A DNA stretch of 64,000 nucleotides, taken from contig NZ_JAFICC010000013.1 in NCBI RefSeq assembly GCF_017833415.1, forward strand, positions 107,338 to 171,337, written 5' to 3'. The position numbers and the translations under genes were made by a program. Under the pieces are notes generated by a model, which saw nothing but the letters and a program-made list of their open reading frames with translations, was not told the origin of the DNA and ran no database searches. Below, in pieces: positions 36,569 to 45,408 of this stretch; the stretch's first letter is position 1; every line of letters begins with the position of its first letter. This stretch comes from Flavobacterium sp. 1355 (lineage in GTDB: Bacteria > Bacteroidota > Bacteroidia > Flavobacteriales > Flavobacteriaceae).

Positions 36569-37333
36569 ATGACCCAAAAAGAACTCAAAGAATTTCTTGA
36601 CGAAAAAGTCATCCAATATAATAATCAGGATTTTATAGAAAGTGATCCGGTACAGATTCCGCATTTATTTTCTCAAAAAGAAGATATCGAAATTGCCGGG
36701 TTTCTCAGCGCAACCATTGCCTGGGGAAATCGTAAAATGATTATTAAAAATTCCCACACCATGATGGAACTGATGGGAAATACACCCTTCGATTTTGTCA
36801 TGTCCCATTCTGAGGAAGATTTGGCACGTCTGGAAAACTTTGTGCACCGTACTTTCAACGGAAAAGATTTTGGAGGTTTTATAAAAGGCTTACAGCACGT
36901 TTACAAAAACCATAACGGCCTTGAAGCCCTATTTGCAAAAAATCAGGAAAAAGACAGTTTACAGAAAAGCATTCATGAATTCAAAAAAATATTTTTTGAG
37001 ATCGATCATCTGCCACGAACTCAAAAACATATTTCAGATCCTTTAAACAATTCTGCCGCCAAAAGAATCAATATGTATTTGCGATGGATGGTGCGTCAGG
37101 ATGCAAAAGGAGTAGATTTAGGAATCTGGAAAACAATTTCACCCGCAGCACTATCTTGCCCGCTAGACGTACATTCCGGCAACGTAGCGCGCAAACTTGG
37201 TATTTTAACCCGAAAGCAAAATGACGCAAAAGCGCTGAACGAATTAGACAAAAAACTTCGTGAAATGGATGCCCAAGATCCTGTAAAATATGATTTTGCA
37301 CTTTTTGGACTTGGCGTTTTTGAAGGATTTTAA
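36569..37333 (+). CDS. TIGR02757 / DUF2400 family protein
   Basis: The 254-residue protein matches the conserved Bacteroidetes family TIGR02757, with RRLNMYLRWMVR-like (here KRINMYLRWMVRQD), LDVHSGNVARKLGIL and DPVKYDFALFGLG. These helix-hairpin-helix-like proteins are of unknown function, perhaps in nucleic acid metabolism. It has no signal peptide. It lies downstream of a palindromic repeat and is convergent with the SymE-like gene, with only 4 bases between their ends. Confidence 0.85.
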   Translation: MTQKELKEFLDEKVIQYNNQDFIESDPVQIPHLFSQKEDIEIAGFLSATIAWGNRKMIIKNSHTMMELMGNTPFDFVMSHSEEDLARLENFVHRTFNGKDFGGFIKGLQHVYKNHNGLEALFAKNQEKDSLQKSIHEFKKIFFEIDHLPRTQKHISDPLNNSAAKRINMYLRWMVRQDAKGVDLGIWKTISPAALSCPLDVHSGNVARKLGILTRKQNDAKALNELDKKLREMDAQDPVKYDFALFGLGVFEGF

Positions 37334-37337
37334 AAAC

Positions 37338-37517
37338 TTAAATTACTTTGGTAATTATCAATTTGTCTTTTTCTTCTTGCACGATTATCATCTCACCCTC
37401 GCTAAAACCAAGCTTTTCAAGCCATTTTCCTTCAAGTCTTATTTCAGGAATAGTTGTGTTGCCATAAACCCTGGCTTGGTATTTCTTATGAATTTTAAGT
37501 TTTCTTGGATTCGCCAT
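37338..37517 (-). CDS. SymE-like small toxin-type protein
   Basis: The protein has 59 residues from the ATG at 37517, MANPRKLKIHKKYQ; the frame is open further upstream to 37604 but that part overlaps the divergent regulator. The pattern IPEIRLEGKWLEKLGFSEG and the C-terminal IIVQEEKDKLIITKV is that of the SymE toxin family, an AbrB-like swapped-hairpin fold. In Escherichia coli SymE is controlled by an antisense RNA. Here the obvious neighbour is instead a divergently transcribed XRE regulator 80 bases away, so the control may be transcriptional. The toxin activity is inferred from the family. Confidence 0.75.
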   Translation of the reverse strand: MANPRKLKIHKKYQARVYGNTTIPEIRLEGKWLEKLGFSEGEMIIVQEEKDKLIITKVI

Positions 37518-37530
37518 TGTAATACAATTA

Positions 37531-37609
37531 TATGACAAATATAAAACTATAAATGAATTTGTCAACTTTTTGTATGACAAATTTATTAGCAGATAGTATG
37601 ACATTTGTC
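37531..37609. promoter_or_regulatory. TATGACAAAT operator-like repeats
   Basis: Between the divergent genes TATGACAAAT occurs at 37531-37540 and 37573-37582 (spaced 42 bases). The inverted half ATTTGTCA is at 37557-37564, and a partial inverted pair TATGACATTTGTC is at 37597-37609, over the regulator start. These are plausible binding sites for the XRE protein, which would then autoregulate and control the SymE-like gene. Confidence 0.55.
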
Positions 37610-37831
37610 TTTGTGACGAGAGATAAACTAAAAAAAGATATTGGTCTGCGAATCATTAAACTCAGAGAGCAGAAAGGTTGGAGCCAGTCCGATCTGGCAA
37701 GAGCTTGTAATAAAGATCGTCAGGCAATTGAAAAACTTGAAAACGGAAAAGTAAATCCAACACTTTATACTTTACTTGAAATTGCAAGTGCATTAGAAAT
37801 TTCCTTATCTAAGCTGGTTGATTTATCTTGA
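37598..37831 (+). CDS. XRE-family helix-turn-helix regulator
   Basis: The protein has 77 residues from the ATG at 37598, which is in frame with further starts at 37553 and a GTG at 37613. It is a single cro/C1-type HTH domain: LRIIKLREQKGWSQSDLARAC is helix 1-2 and RQAIEKLENGKVNPTLYTLLEIASAL is helix 3 onward. It has no other domain. The divergent orientation and TGACAAAT repeats between it and the SymE-like gene suggest local repression of that gene. Confidence 0.85.
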   Translation: MTFVFVTRDKLKKDIGLRIIKLREQKGWSQSDLARACNKDRQAIEKLENGKVNPTLYTLLEIASALEISLSKLVDLS

Positions 37832-37950
37832 CAACCTGAAATTCAAACCATTAAGATTTACAAAATTTTATTAATTTTCAAGTAAGAAAGTTCGATTTTG
37901 CACTTTTTGGACTTGGCATTTTAAGGCTTTTAATATTTAAACACAATGTA

Positions 37951-38029
37951 TGTCAGGCTGAGCGTCCCGAGACTTCGGGAGAAGCTTACGTTGCAATTGG
38001 AGCGCCCTTCGACTCCGCTCAGGGTGACA
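37951..38029. repeat. TGTCAGGCTGAGCG-type inverted repeat
   Basis: The arms TGTCAGGCTGAGCG (37951-37964) and CGCTCAGGGTGACA (38016-38029) match in 12 of 14 bases when inverted, with an internal hairpin CCCGAGACTTCGGG (37967-37980) and CCCTTCGACTCCGCTC. It belongs to the same dispersed family as the repeat at 50139-50202 and lies upstream of the helicase gene. Confidence 0.85.
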
Positions 38030-38077
38030 GATCGTTACCAAAAATAGAAATCTAACAAAAAAACCGCTAATTTAACG

Positions 38078-38085
38078 TACATTTG
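38078..38085 (+). promoter_or_regulatory. Possible -7 element for the DEAD-box helicase
   Basis: TACATTTG is an exact TAnnTTTG match 12 bases upstream of the first ATG, which would leave a very short leader. The -33 TTG is not clear. Confidence 0.35.
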
Positions 38086-38096
38086 CAAAAAATTTA

Positions 38097-39455
38097 ATGC
38101 AAATGAGCACTTTCGAAAAATTCAATCTTCCAAAATCATTACAAAAAGCAATCGACGAATTAGGATTTGTAACCCCAACTCCAATTCAGGAAAAATCCTT
38201 TTCTGTGATTATGTCAGGACGTGATATGATGGGAATTGCGCAAACCGGTACCGGTAAAACATTTGCCTATTTATTGCCTCTTTTAAAATTATACAAATTT
38301 ACAAATACCAATACTCCTAAAATTGTAATTCTTGTGCCAACCCGCGAATTAGTAGTTCAGGTTGTAGAAGAAGTTGAAAAACTAACCAAATACATGTCTG
38401 TGAAAACACTGGGTATATTTGGTGGAGTAAACATCAATACACAGAAAAAAGCAATTTACGAAGGAATTGATATCCTGGTAGGAACTCCCGGAAGAACAAT
38501 GGATTTGGCTCTTGACGCAGTAGTTCGTTTTGATGAAACTCAAAAATTAGTTATTGATGAGTTTGATGAAATGCTGAATCTTGGTTTCCGCTCACAACTG
38601 ACGGCACTTTTGGCAATGATGAAAACCAAACGTCAGAATATCTTATTCTCAGCAACAATGACGGATGAGGTTGATGATATCCTGAACGATTATTTTGATT
38701 TTCCGGAAGAAGTTACCCTTGCGGCTTCGGGAACACCGCTTGAAAAAATTACGCAGATCACCTATAATGTTCCAAACTTTAATACTAAAGTCAATTTACT
38801 GAAACATTTATTGCAGACAAACGAAAGCATGGAACGTGTTTTGGTTTTTGTAAACAATAAAAAGATTTCAGATATGCTGCACACACGTATTGAGGAAGAT
38901 TTTGAAGGTCAGTTTGGGGTAATTCACTCCAATAAATCTCAAAATTACCGTTTGAGTACTATGGCAGAATTTCAGGAAGGAAATTTACGCGGACTGATTA
39001 CGACAGATATTATGGCGAGAGGTTTGGATATTTCGGATATTTCGCATGTCATTAACTTCGAACTTCCGGAATTACCCGAATTGTACATGCACAGAATTGG
39101 ACGTACCGGTCGTGCAGATGCAACAGGTACTGCAATTAGTTTTGTAACACCACGTGAGGAAGAATTTAAAATTCAGGCCGAAATCTTAATGAACACGGAA
39201 CTTGCTATTACTGATTTCCCGGAAGGAGTTGAAATCTCCGAAAAACTAATCGAACCAGAAAAAGACCGTCAGCCTGTAAAATTTTTAATGAAAAAGGTGA
39301 AACTGGATGGCGATGGTGCTTTTCACGAAAAATCAAAAAAGAACAAAAAAATCAATCTTGGAGGACCTTCAAAAACCAAAAAGAAAACCCACGGTTCTGT
39401 CAACAGAAATATGCTTAAAACCAGAGATAAAAAGAAAAAAGATTCTAATAAGTAG
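38097..39455 (+). CDS. DEAD-box RNA helicase
   Basis: The 452-residue protein has all core motifs: Q motif (FVTPTPIQEKS), motif I AQTGTGKT, motif Ia PTREL, motif Ib TPGR, motif II as VIDEFDE (an unusual DEFD instead of the standard DEAD), motif III SAT, and C-terminal MARGLDISDISHV and HRIGRTGRAD. A lysine-rich disordered tail ends the protein (KKNKKINLGG and KKKKDSN). It remodels RNA, perhaps in ribosome assembly or cold adaptation. ATG 38103 is an alternative start. A repeat array with a terminator follows. Confidence 0.9.
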   Translation: MQMSTFEKFNLPKSLQKAIDELGFVTPTPIQEKSFSVIMSGRDMMGIAQTGTGKTFAYLLPLLKLYKFTNTNTPKIVILVPTRELVVQVVEEVEKLTKYMSVKTLGIFGGVNINTQKKAIYEGIDILVGTPGRTMDLALDAVVRFDETQKLVIDEFDEMLNLGFRSQLTALLAMMKTKRQNILFSATMTDEVDDILNDYFDFPEEVTLAASGTPLEKITQITYNVPNFNTKVNLLKHLLQTNESMERVLVFVNNKKISDMLHTRIEEDFEGQFGVIHSNKSQNYRLSTMAEFQEGNLRGLITTDIMARGLDISDISHVINFELPELPELYMHRIGRTGRADATGTAISFVTPREEEFKIQAEILMNTELAITDFPEGVEISEKLIEPEKDRQPVKFLMKKVKLDGDGAFHEKSKKNKKINLGGPSKTKKKTHGSVNRNMLKTRDKKKKDSNK

Positions 39456-39465
39456 ATTTTTTTTT

Positions 39466-39617
39466 AGATGCTAAGACTCTAAGTTCCTAAGGTACTAAGT
39501 CTTGAGATACTATAAAAAAGCCCAAAGGCACAATCAAAGTATGATTGTAACTTTGGGCTTTTATCTTAGAGCCTTAGCAGCTTAGTATCTTAGAACCTTA
39601 GAGTCTTAGAACCTTAG
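39466..39617. repeat. CTTAG/CTAAG short-period inverted array with central terminator
   Basis: Units such as CTAAGACTCTAAG and CTTAGAACCTTAGAG recur every 8-12 bases on both sides of a strong hairpin (AAAAGCCCAAAG at 39516-39527 and CTTTGGGCTTTT at 39551-39562, with an inner CAATCA / TGATTG pair). Left units (CTAAG) and right units (CTTAG) are inverted relative to each other. The hairpin is a likely bidirectional terminator for the convergent helicase and lactonase genes. Confidence 0.85.
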
Positions 39618-39625
39618 AAAAAAAC

Positions 39626-40744
39626 CTAAATTTTCGTAAAAAGCAATCCTACAGGAGAACACAACTCGATTTTCTTACCGGTGTCCTTAAGCTTTCCTGT
39701 TATTTTATCCCTTTTAAAAATAATTATATTATTAGTATATTGGTGTCCTGCCAAAAGATAATTTCCTGACGGGTCTATGGCAAAATCCCTTGGACCTTTT
39801 CCTTGGGTACTCACCTGTTCTACCAATTCTAAACCGCCTGTTTTAGCAATTTTATAAACCGAAATCATATTGACGTCTCCACGGTCAGAAACATATAAAA
39901 ACTTTCCGTCAGGCGAAATTTTTATGGCTGCAGAACTGTTTGCTCCTTTAAAATCTTTCGGAATAATATTAGTTTCTTTCAAAAGTTTCAATTTTCCAGT
40001 CTTGTCATACGAAAATGTTGTCAGAGTTCCGTCGAGTTCCTGAAGCAGGTAAACAAATTTTCCATCTTTACTAAATGTCAGGTGTCTTGGTCCGCTCCCT
40101 TTTTTTACATCAACAGTACTTTTCAAAGTCAGCATTTCGTGTTTGGCACTTGCATTATACTTGTAAATAAAAACTTTATCCTGTCCCAAATCATTTGACA
40201 AAACAAACTTTTTATCCGGAGAAAAAACAACCATATGTACGTGTGCTTTTTCCTGACGCGCTTCGTTTGGCCCCTTACCTTCATGCTGAATTAACTGCTG
40301 TGCTTCGGTAATGCTTCCGTCTGCATTTTTCTTAAATACAGCAATACTTCCACCAGAATAATTGGCAACAATTACGTTTTTATCATCGTTGATCAAATGA
40401 CAAGGGTCAGCTCCCAAAGAGTTATTTTTATTCAAAAAAGTAAGTTTTCCTTTTGCAGAATTATAACCAAAAGCACTTACCGTACTTTGAGTTCCGTTTT
40501 CATTTACGGCATAGATAAATTTATTATCTGCAGATACCGACAAGTAACTCGGGCTCAAAACATTCTCATTTTCAGTAGAATTTTTTAAGGTAAAAGAGCC
40601 TGAAACTGCATCAAATTCATAAACATAAATTCCGTTGCTCTGGCACGTATTCGTATACGTCCCAACCAACAAATTAAACTTGCTCTGCGCTTGTGAAGTC
40701 GTAAAAGCCAAAGCTGAGAACAAAACTATACGTATTTTTTTCAT
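39626..40744 (-). CDS. Exported lactonase-family beta-propeller protein
   Basis: The 372-residue protein has a Sec signal (1-19, ending SQAQS) and a seven-bladed propeller of the lactonase family (6-phosphogluconolactonase/muconate cycloisomerase type), with blades such as KFIYAVNENG, HVHMVVFSPDKKFVLSNDLG and LYVSDRGDVNMISVYKI. The motif LGADPCHL and the repeated SPDGKF/SKDGKF turns fit this fold. The signal peptide suggests a periplasmic or secreted role rather than cytosolic pentose-phosphate metabolism, so the substrate is uncertain. Confidence 0.85.
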   Translation of the reverse strand: MKKIRIVLFSALAFTTSQAQSKFNLLVGTYTNTCQSNGIYVYEFDAVSGSFTLKNSTENENVLSPSYLSVSADNKFIYAVNENGTQSTVSAFGYNSAKGKLTFLNKNNSLGADPCHLINDDKNVIVANYSGGSIAVFKKNADGSITEAQQLIQHEGKGPNEARQEKAHVHMVVFSPDKKFVLSNDLGQDKVFIYKYNASAKHEMLTLKSTVDVKKGSGPRHLTFSKDGKFVYLLQELDGTLTTFSYDKTGKLKLLKETNIIPKDFKGANSSAAIKISPDGKFLYVSDRGDVNMISVYKIAKTGGLELVEQVSTQGKGPRDFAIDPSGNYLLAGHQYTNNIIIFKRDKITGKLKDTGKKIELCSPVGLLFTKI

Positions 40745-40965
40745 ATTTACTATTTATTTGAATATGCTAAAATAGGCAATAATCTTATGTGATTACAGCT
40801 TTTTTGTTACAAATGGATTTTGAAAAGTTACATTTTTTAAACCTCTCCATGATTTATAAACAACATCCATTACATAAATCTCTTCTGTTTGAATGTTCTG
40901 ATTAAACTCATTATGCAAACATCAACTTAAATAATTTATATGGTTCAAATAAAAAAACAAATTTG

Positions 40966-40973
40966 TATTTTTG
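40966..40973 (+). promoter_or_regulatory. Possible -7 element for the BatA/VWA gene
   Basis: TATTTTTG is an exact TAnnTTTG match 50 bases before the BatA/VWA gene, giving a plausible leader. The -33 position has only a weak TTC. Confidence 0.35.
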
Positions 40974-41022
40974 ACCAGTATCTTCACGAAAAATCAAACT
41001 AGTGAAGTAAATCGAGGCCAGA

Positions 41023-42951
41023 ATGCATTTTAAACATCCCGAAATTCTATATTTTCTGTTTTTATTGATTGTTCCTGTTTTGGTTCACTTATTTCAATTA
41101 AGACGTTTCAAAACTTCTTATTTTACCAATGTTCGTTTCTTAAAAGAACTTTCCATACAAACCCGAAAGAGTTCTAAAATAAAAAAACGCTTATTATTAG
41201 CGACACGTTTGTTATTGCTAACTTTCGCTGTTTTGGCTTTTGCCCAGCCGTTTTTTGAAGCAAAAGACAGTAAAAATGCCGCAAACGAAATGTATGTTAT
41301 TCTGGACAATTCATTTAGTATGCAGGCCAAAGGAAAAAAAGGTGAATTATTAAAACGAGCTGTTCAGGAATTATTAGAAAATACACCCGAAACCGCACAG
41401 TTTTCATTATTGACCAATACCGAAAACTTCTGGAACACAGATATTAAATCTTCTAAAAGTGCCCTGCAGAACCTGCAATACAGTGCAACTCCTTTTGAGC
41501 TTTCTTCTATTATTGCAAAAATAAAAGCGCATAAATCTGCTCATAAAAAAGATATAGTAATTATTACCGATGCTATTGGCCTGCCTGAAACAGATATTAA
41601 AAACATTGATGCTGAAGATAAACCATACTTTATAATTCCCGAAGCTGAACAAAAAAACAACATTGCCATTGACAGCGTTTATATTAACCAGACTCTGGAA
41701 AATTTTTATGAAATTGGTGTAGATTTAGCTGCTTATGGTGAAGATTTCAAACCGGTTTCTATGGCACTTTACAATCAGAATAAATTGATTGCCAAAACCA
41801 TAATTAATTTTGATACAAAGAAAAAGAAAATCAATTTTACCATTCCAAAAGAAGCTTTTCATGGCTATGTAACTATTGATGACAATGGTTTAAGTTATGA
41901 CAACAGACTTTATTTCAGTATTTCAAAAACAAAAAAGACCAATATAATTAGCATTGGTGAACCTGAAAAAAGTAATTTTTTATCCCGAATTTACACCTCA
42001 GGAGAATTCAATTATAATAATTATACCCTTAGCGGTTTAGATTATAACAGTTTAGAGAAACAGAATACTATTATTCTGAATGAATTGGAAGAAGTTCCAC
42101 AGGCATTGCAAACAACTTTGAAAGCGTTTGTATCAAAAGGCGGAAATTTGGTTATTATTCCTTCTGAAAAAAGTTCGGTTACAAACCTGAATTCTTTTTT
42201 AGGCAATTTTGGCAAAATTCAATTTAAAAACCTGCAGAGTGCCAGCAAACAAATTACCAAAATAAACTTTGACCATCCTTTATTTTCTGGTGTATTCGAG
42301 AATAAAATCACCAATTTTCAATATCCAAAAACAGCCAGATCATTTGATGTTTCCAGTCCTTATCCTGCAGTTTTGTCTTATGAAGACCAAACTCCATTTG
42401 TAAGCGGAATTCAAAACCCAGCTTCTTCAGTTACGGTTTTTACAGCTCCGGTCAATTCATCAAACTCTAATTTTCAGCAATCTCCATTGATTGTTCCTCT
42501 TTTTTATAAAATTGGTCAGAACAATCAGAAAACCGGTGTAAATGCTTTGACAATTGGCGACAACAATCCGTATTTTGTTGATGTCTTACTGACAAAAGAT
42601 GCAATTCTGGAAGTAAAAGGAAACGACGATTTTTTTATACCTATTCAACAAATATTAAACAATAAAGTCAAATTAACATTTAATGATTTTCCCGAAACAG
42701 CAGGAAATTATAGCGTTTTTGACAAAAAGAACTGGGTAGAAAACCTGAGTTTTAATTACAAAAGAAGTGAAAGTGATTTAAGTCAGGTAAATACAAACCT
42801 GGTTTCGGATTTTAAAACGGCCGACAGCATTTCGACTATTTTTAACACCTTACAAACAGAACGAACTGACAGCCAGATTTGGAAATGGTTTGTTATCTTT
42901 GCACTGTTATTTTTAGCTCTAGAAATGGCTATTATAAAGTTTGTAAAGTAA
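41023..42951 (+). CDS. BatA-domain VWA membrane protein
   Basis: The 642-residue protein starts with the BatA N-terminal motif (HPEILYFLFLLIVPVLVHLF, a membrane helix at about 7-23, and a second one near 60-78). It continues with a von Willebrand factor A domain with a MIDAS motif LDNSFSM near residue 90, then a long periplasmic or cytoplasmic beta-rich region (GGNLVIIPSEKSS). One C-terminal membrane helix ends the protein (near 622-638). BatA/VWA proteins act in MoxR-type chaperone systems and stress tolerance, but no moxR is seen here, so it may be a stand-alone type. Confidence 0.85.
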   Translation: MHFKHPEILYFLFLLIVPVLVHLFQLRRFKTSYFTNVRFLKELSIQTRKSSKIKKRLLLATRLLLLTFAVLAFAQPFFEAKDSKNAANEMYVILDNSFSMQAKGKKGELLKRAVQELLENTPETAQFSLLTNTENFWNTDIKSSKSALQNLQYSATPFELSSIIAKIKAHKSAHKKDIVIITDAIGLPETDIKNIDAEDKPYFIIPEAEQKNNIAIDSVYINQTLENFYEIGVDLAAYGEDFKPVSMALYNQNKLIAKTIINFDTKKKKINFTIPKEAFHGYVTIDDNGLSYDNRLYFSISKTKKTNIISIGEPEKSNFLSRIYTSGEFNYNNYTLSGLDYNSLEKQNTIILNELEEVPQALQTTLKAFVSKGGNLVIIPSEKSSVTNLNSFLGNFGKIQFKNLQSASKQITKINFDHPLFSGVFENKITNFQYPKTARSFDVSSPYPAVLSYEDQTPFVSGIQNPASSVTVFTAPVNSSNSNFQQSPLIVPLFYKIGQNNQKTGVNALTIGDNNPYFVDVLLTKDAILEVKGNDDFFIPIQQILNNKVKLTFNDFPETAGNYSVFDKKNWVENLSFNYKRSESDLSQVNTNLVSDFKTADSISTIFNTLQTERTDSQIWKWFVIFALLFLALEMAIIKFVK

Positions 42952-43026
42952 AATCCGGGATCTCATAATATTTTACTTTTTGCAAAATCATTTTACGGTT
43001 TCAATACAAAATAAATTTATCTACAT

Positions 43027-44277
43027 ATGAAATTAATCATCAAAAGCGCCAAAATTATCGACTCAAAAAGTTCGTTTCATAATCAAACCGTAGATCTTTT
43101 AATTGCAGATGGTTTAATAGAAAAAATAGGAGTTTCACTTCCAAACGATGATGCTACAGTAGTAAGATTCGACGATCTTCATGTCTCACAAGGCTGGTTT
43201 GACAGCAGTGTCTCTTTTGGCGAGCCAGGTTACGAAGATCGGGAAACTATTGCAAACGGATTAAATGTTGCGGCAAAAAGCGGTTTTACTGCGATTGGCC
43301 TGCAGCCAAATTCCTTCCCGGTTATCGACAATCAGTCTCAGGTAAATTTTGTAAAAAATAAAGCAAATGGTTTTGCAACAGAAATCTTTCCAATCGGTGC
43401 CCTGACAAAAGCGAGCGAAGGAAAAGATATGGCAGAACTTTTTGATATGAAAAAAGCCGGAGCGATTGCTTTTGGGGATTATAATAAAAGCATCGATAAT
43501 GCTAATATTCTTAAAATCGCCTTGCAGTACGTTCAGGATTTTGATGGATTGGTAATTGCTTATTCTCAGGACCCAAATATTAAAGGAAACGGTGTAGCAA
43601 ACGAGGGAATTGTTTCCACACGATTAGGGCTAAAAGGAATTCCGAATCTGGCAGAAGAACTGCAAATTTCAAGAAATTTATTTTTACTGGAATATACAGG
43701 CGGTAAACTTCATATCCCGACTATTTCGACAGCAAAATCGGTTCAGTTGATTAGAGAAGCCAAAGCAAAAGATCTAAATGTAACCTGCAGTGTTGCTGTA
43801 CATCATTTAGTCTTAACAGATGAAAAATTAGATGGTTTTGATACACGTTTCAAAGTAACACCGCCATTACGTACCGAAGTAGACAGACAGGCTTTATTAA
43901 ACGGAATTGCTGACGGAACTATCGACATGATCACGTCAGACCACAACCCGATTGATATCGAATTCAAAAAAATGGAATTTGATACTGCCAAAAATGGTAC
44001 TATTGGCTTAGAAACTGCTTTTGGTGCTTTGTTGACGGTTTTACCTGTAGAAACCATAGTTGCAAAACTAACCTCTGGAAGGGCTGTTTTTGGTCTTGAA
44101 AACAATACAATTGAAGAAGGCGCAAAAGCAAACCTTACGTTTTTTACTCCGGAAGGAAAATCAACTTTCATGAAAGAAAATATTCTTTCTAAATCTAAAA
44201 ATTCTGCTTTTTTAGGAACTGAAATCAAAGGTTCTGTTTATGGAATTTTAAATCAAAATCAACTTGTTACAAAATAA
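43027..44277 (+). CDS. Dihydroorotase-like protein lacking the metal ligands
   Basis: The 416-residue protein is homologous to dihydroorotase of the type I/pyrC cyclic amidohydrolase family: GEPGYEDRETIANGLNVAA aligns with the EPG..ETI..G signature, and ASEGKDMAELFDMKKAGAIAF and ANEGIVSTRLGLKGIP are also recognised. However, the HxH metal site is replaced by SSVSF (DSSVSFGEPG), the His of the HCED motif is Tyr (VIAYSQD), and the His of the HVST motif is Thr (LHIPTIST). Only the Asp in TSDHNP is kept. It is therefore probably catalytically inactive, like the Pseudomonas PyrC' protein that stabilises aspartate transcarbamoylase. That structural role is inferred; no pyrB is adjacent. Confidence 0.85.
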   Translation: MKLIIKSAKIIDSKSSFHNQTVDLLIADGLIEKIGVSLPNDDATVVRFDDLHVSQGWFDSSVSFGEPGYEDRETIANGLNVAAKSGFTAIGLQPNSFPVIDNQSQVNFVKNKANGFATEIFPIGALTKASEGKDMAELFDMKKAGAIAFGDYNKSIDNANILKIALQYVQDFDGLVIAYSQDPNIKGNGVANEGIVSTRLGLKGIPNLAEELQISRNLFLLEYTGGKLHIPTISTAKSVQLIREAKAKDLNVTCSVAVHHLVLTDEKLDGFDTRFKVTPPLRTEVDRQALLNGIADGTIDMITSDHNPIDIEFKKMEFDTAKNGTIGLETAFGALLTVLPVETIVAKLTSGRAVFGLENNTIEEGAKANLTFFTPEGKSTFMKENILSKSKNSAFLGTEIKGSVYGILNQNQLVTK

Positions 44278-44281
44278 TAAA

Positions 44282-44608
44282 ATGAATAATACAATCGAAG
44301 AAGGAAAGTCAATCGCAATTACCAGTTATATTCTAATCGTTGGTGTATTGATTGCAATGTCTATGAATTCTGAAAACAAAAATAGTTTTGCTTCTTTTCA
44401 TATTCGTCAGGCTTTAGGCTTATCGCTGACTTTTATTTCTTTTGGAGCACTGACCAGCAATTTTGACAGTTTTTTTATAACATTCCCGATGTGGATCTGC
44501 GTTTCTATTTTATGGACGTATGCTATTTTTACTGCCATTCAGGGGCAAATGAGACCAATTCCGTTAGTTGGTAATCTTTTTCAAAAATGGTTTAAATCCA
44601 TCGGATAA
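44282..44608 (+). CDS. Small multi-pass membrane protein, DUF4870-like
   Basis: The protein has 108 residues from the ATG at 44282; the frame is open to a TTG at 44264 overlapping the previous gene. It has three hydrophobic segments (about 13-33, 45-65 and 68-88) and the motif SFASFHIRQALGLSL, reminiscent of DUF4870/Tic20-type proteins. It begins 5 bases after the dihydroorotase-like gene and is likely co-transcribed. Function is unknown. Confidence 0.7.
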   Translation: MNNTIEEGKSIAITSYILIVGVLIAMSMNSENKNSFASFHIRQALGLSLTFISFGALTSNFDSFFITFPMWICVSILWTYAIFTAIQGQMRPIPLVGNLFQKWFKSIG

Positions 44609-44729
44609 AATTTAAATTCCAATTTTTTAAGCTCCAAATTCCAATAACTTTGTCAAAATTTTTAAACTTTGACAAAATTCGACTTCAAAGAAAACTTATA
44701 ACTTATAACTCAAAACGTATAACTCTCCG

Positions 44730-45374
44730 ATGAATCTATCTTTAGAATATAAAATACAGGAACCAAAATTTATTTTAGAAAAAAATCCTGTTTTACTTTT
44801 ATTACACGGCTACGGAAGCAACGAGGCTGATTTATTTTCGTTTGCAACTGAACTTCCGGATAATTATTATATCATTTCTGCACGAGCGCCTTATGATTTG
44901 CAATATGGAGCTTATGCCTGGTATGCCATCAATTTTGACGCTGACCAAAACAAATTTTCAGATAACGAACAAGCCAAAACTTCACGTGATCTAATTGCCA
45001 AATTTATCGATGAATTGGCTGCAAATTATCCTGTTGATGCCAATAATATTACTTTGGTTGGCTTTAGTCAGGGTTCTATTTTGAGTTATTCTGTTGCTCT
45101 TTCTTATCCTGAAAAAGTGCAGAGAGTTGTGGCAATGAGTGGTTATTTTAATAATGAAATTATTAAAGAGGGATTTGAGAAAAATGACTTTAAAAACCTA
45201 AAAATATTTGCTTCTCACGGAACTGTAGATCAGGTTATTCCTGTCGAATGGGCAAGAAAAACTCCTGCTGTATTAGAGAAATTAAATATTCCTGTTACTT
45301 ATAAAGAATATCCTGTTGGTCATGGTGTAGCGCCGCAAAATTTCTTTGATTTTAAGAATTGGCTGGCTGGATAA
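44730..45374 (+). CDS. Alpha/beta hydrolase, phospholipase/carboxylesterase type
   Basis: The 214-residue protein has the alpha/beta-hydrolase fold of the YpfH/carboxylesterase group. LLLHGYGSNEADLFSFA is the oxyanion region, VGFSQGSILSY carries the nucleophile Ser, SHGTVDQVIP the Asp, and PVGHGVAPQN the His. It lacks a signal peptide, so it is cytosolic. The ester substrate is unknown. Confidence 0.88.
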   Translation: MNLSLEYKIQEPKFILEKNPVLLLLHGYGSNEADLFSFATELPDNYYIISARAPYDLQYGAYAWYAINFDADQNKFSDNEQAKTSRDLIAKFIDELAANYPVDANNITLVGFSQGSILSYSVALSYPEKVQRVVAMSGYFNNEIIKEGFEKNDFKNLKIFASHGTVDQVIPVEWARKTPAVLEKLNIPVTYKEYPVGHGVAPQNFFDFKNWLAG

Positions 45375-45408
45375 TTCTACAAACGATACTTAAAAGAATA
45401 TCAAAATT

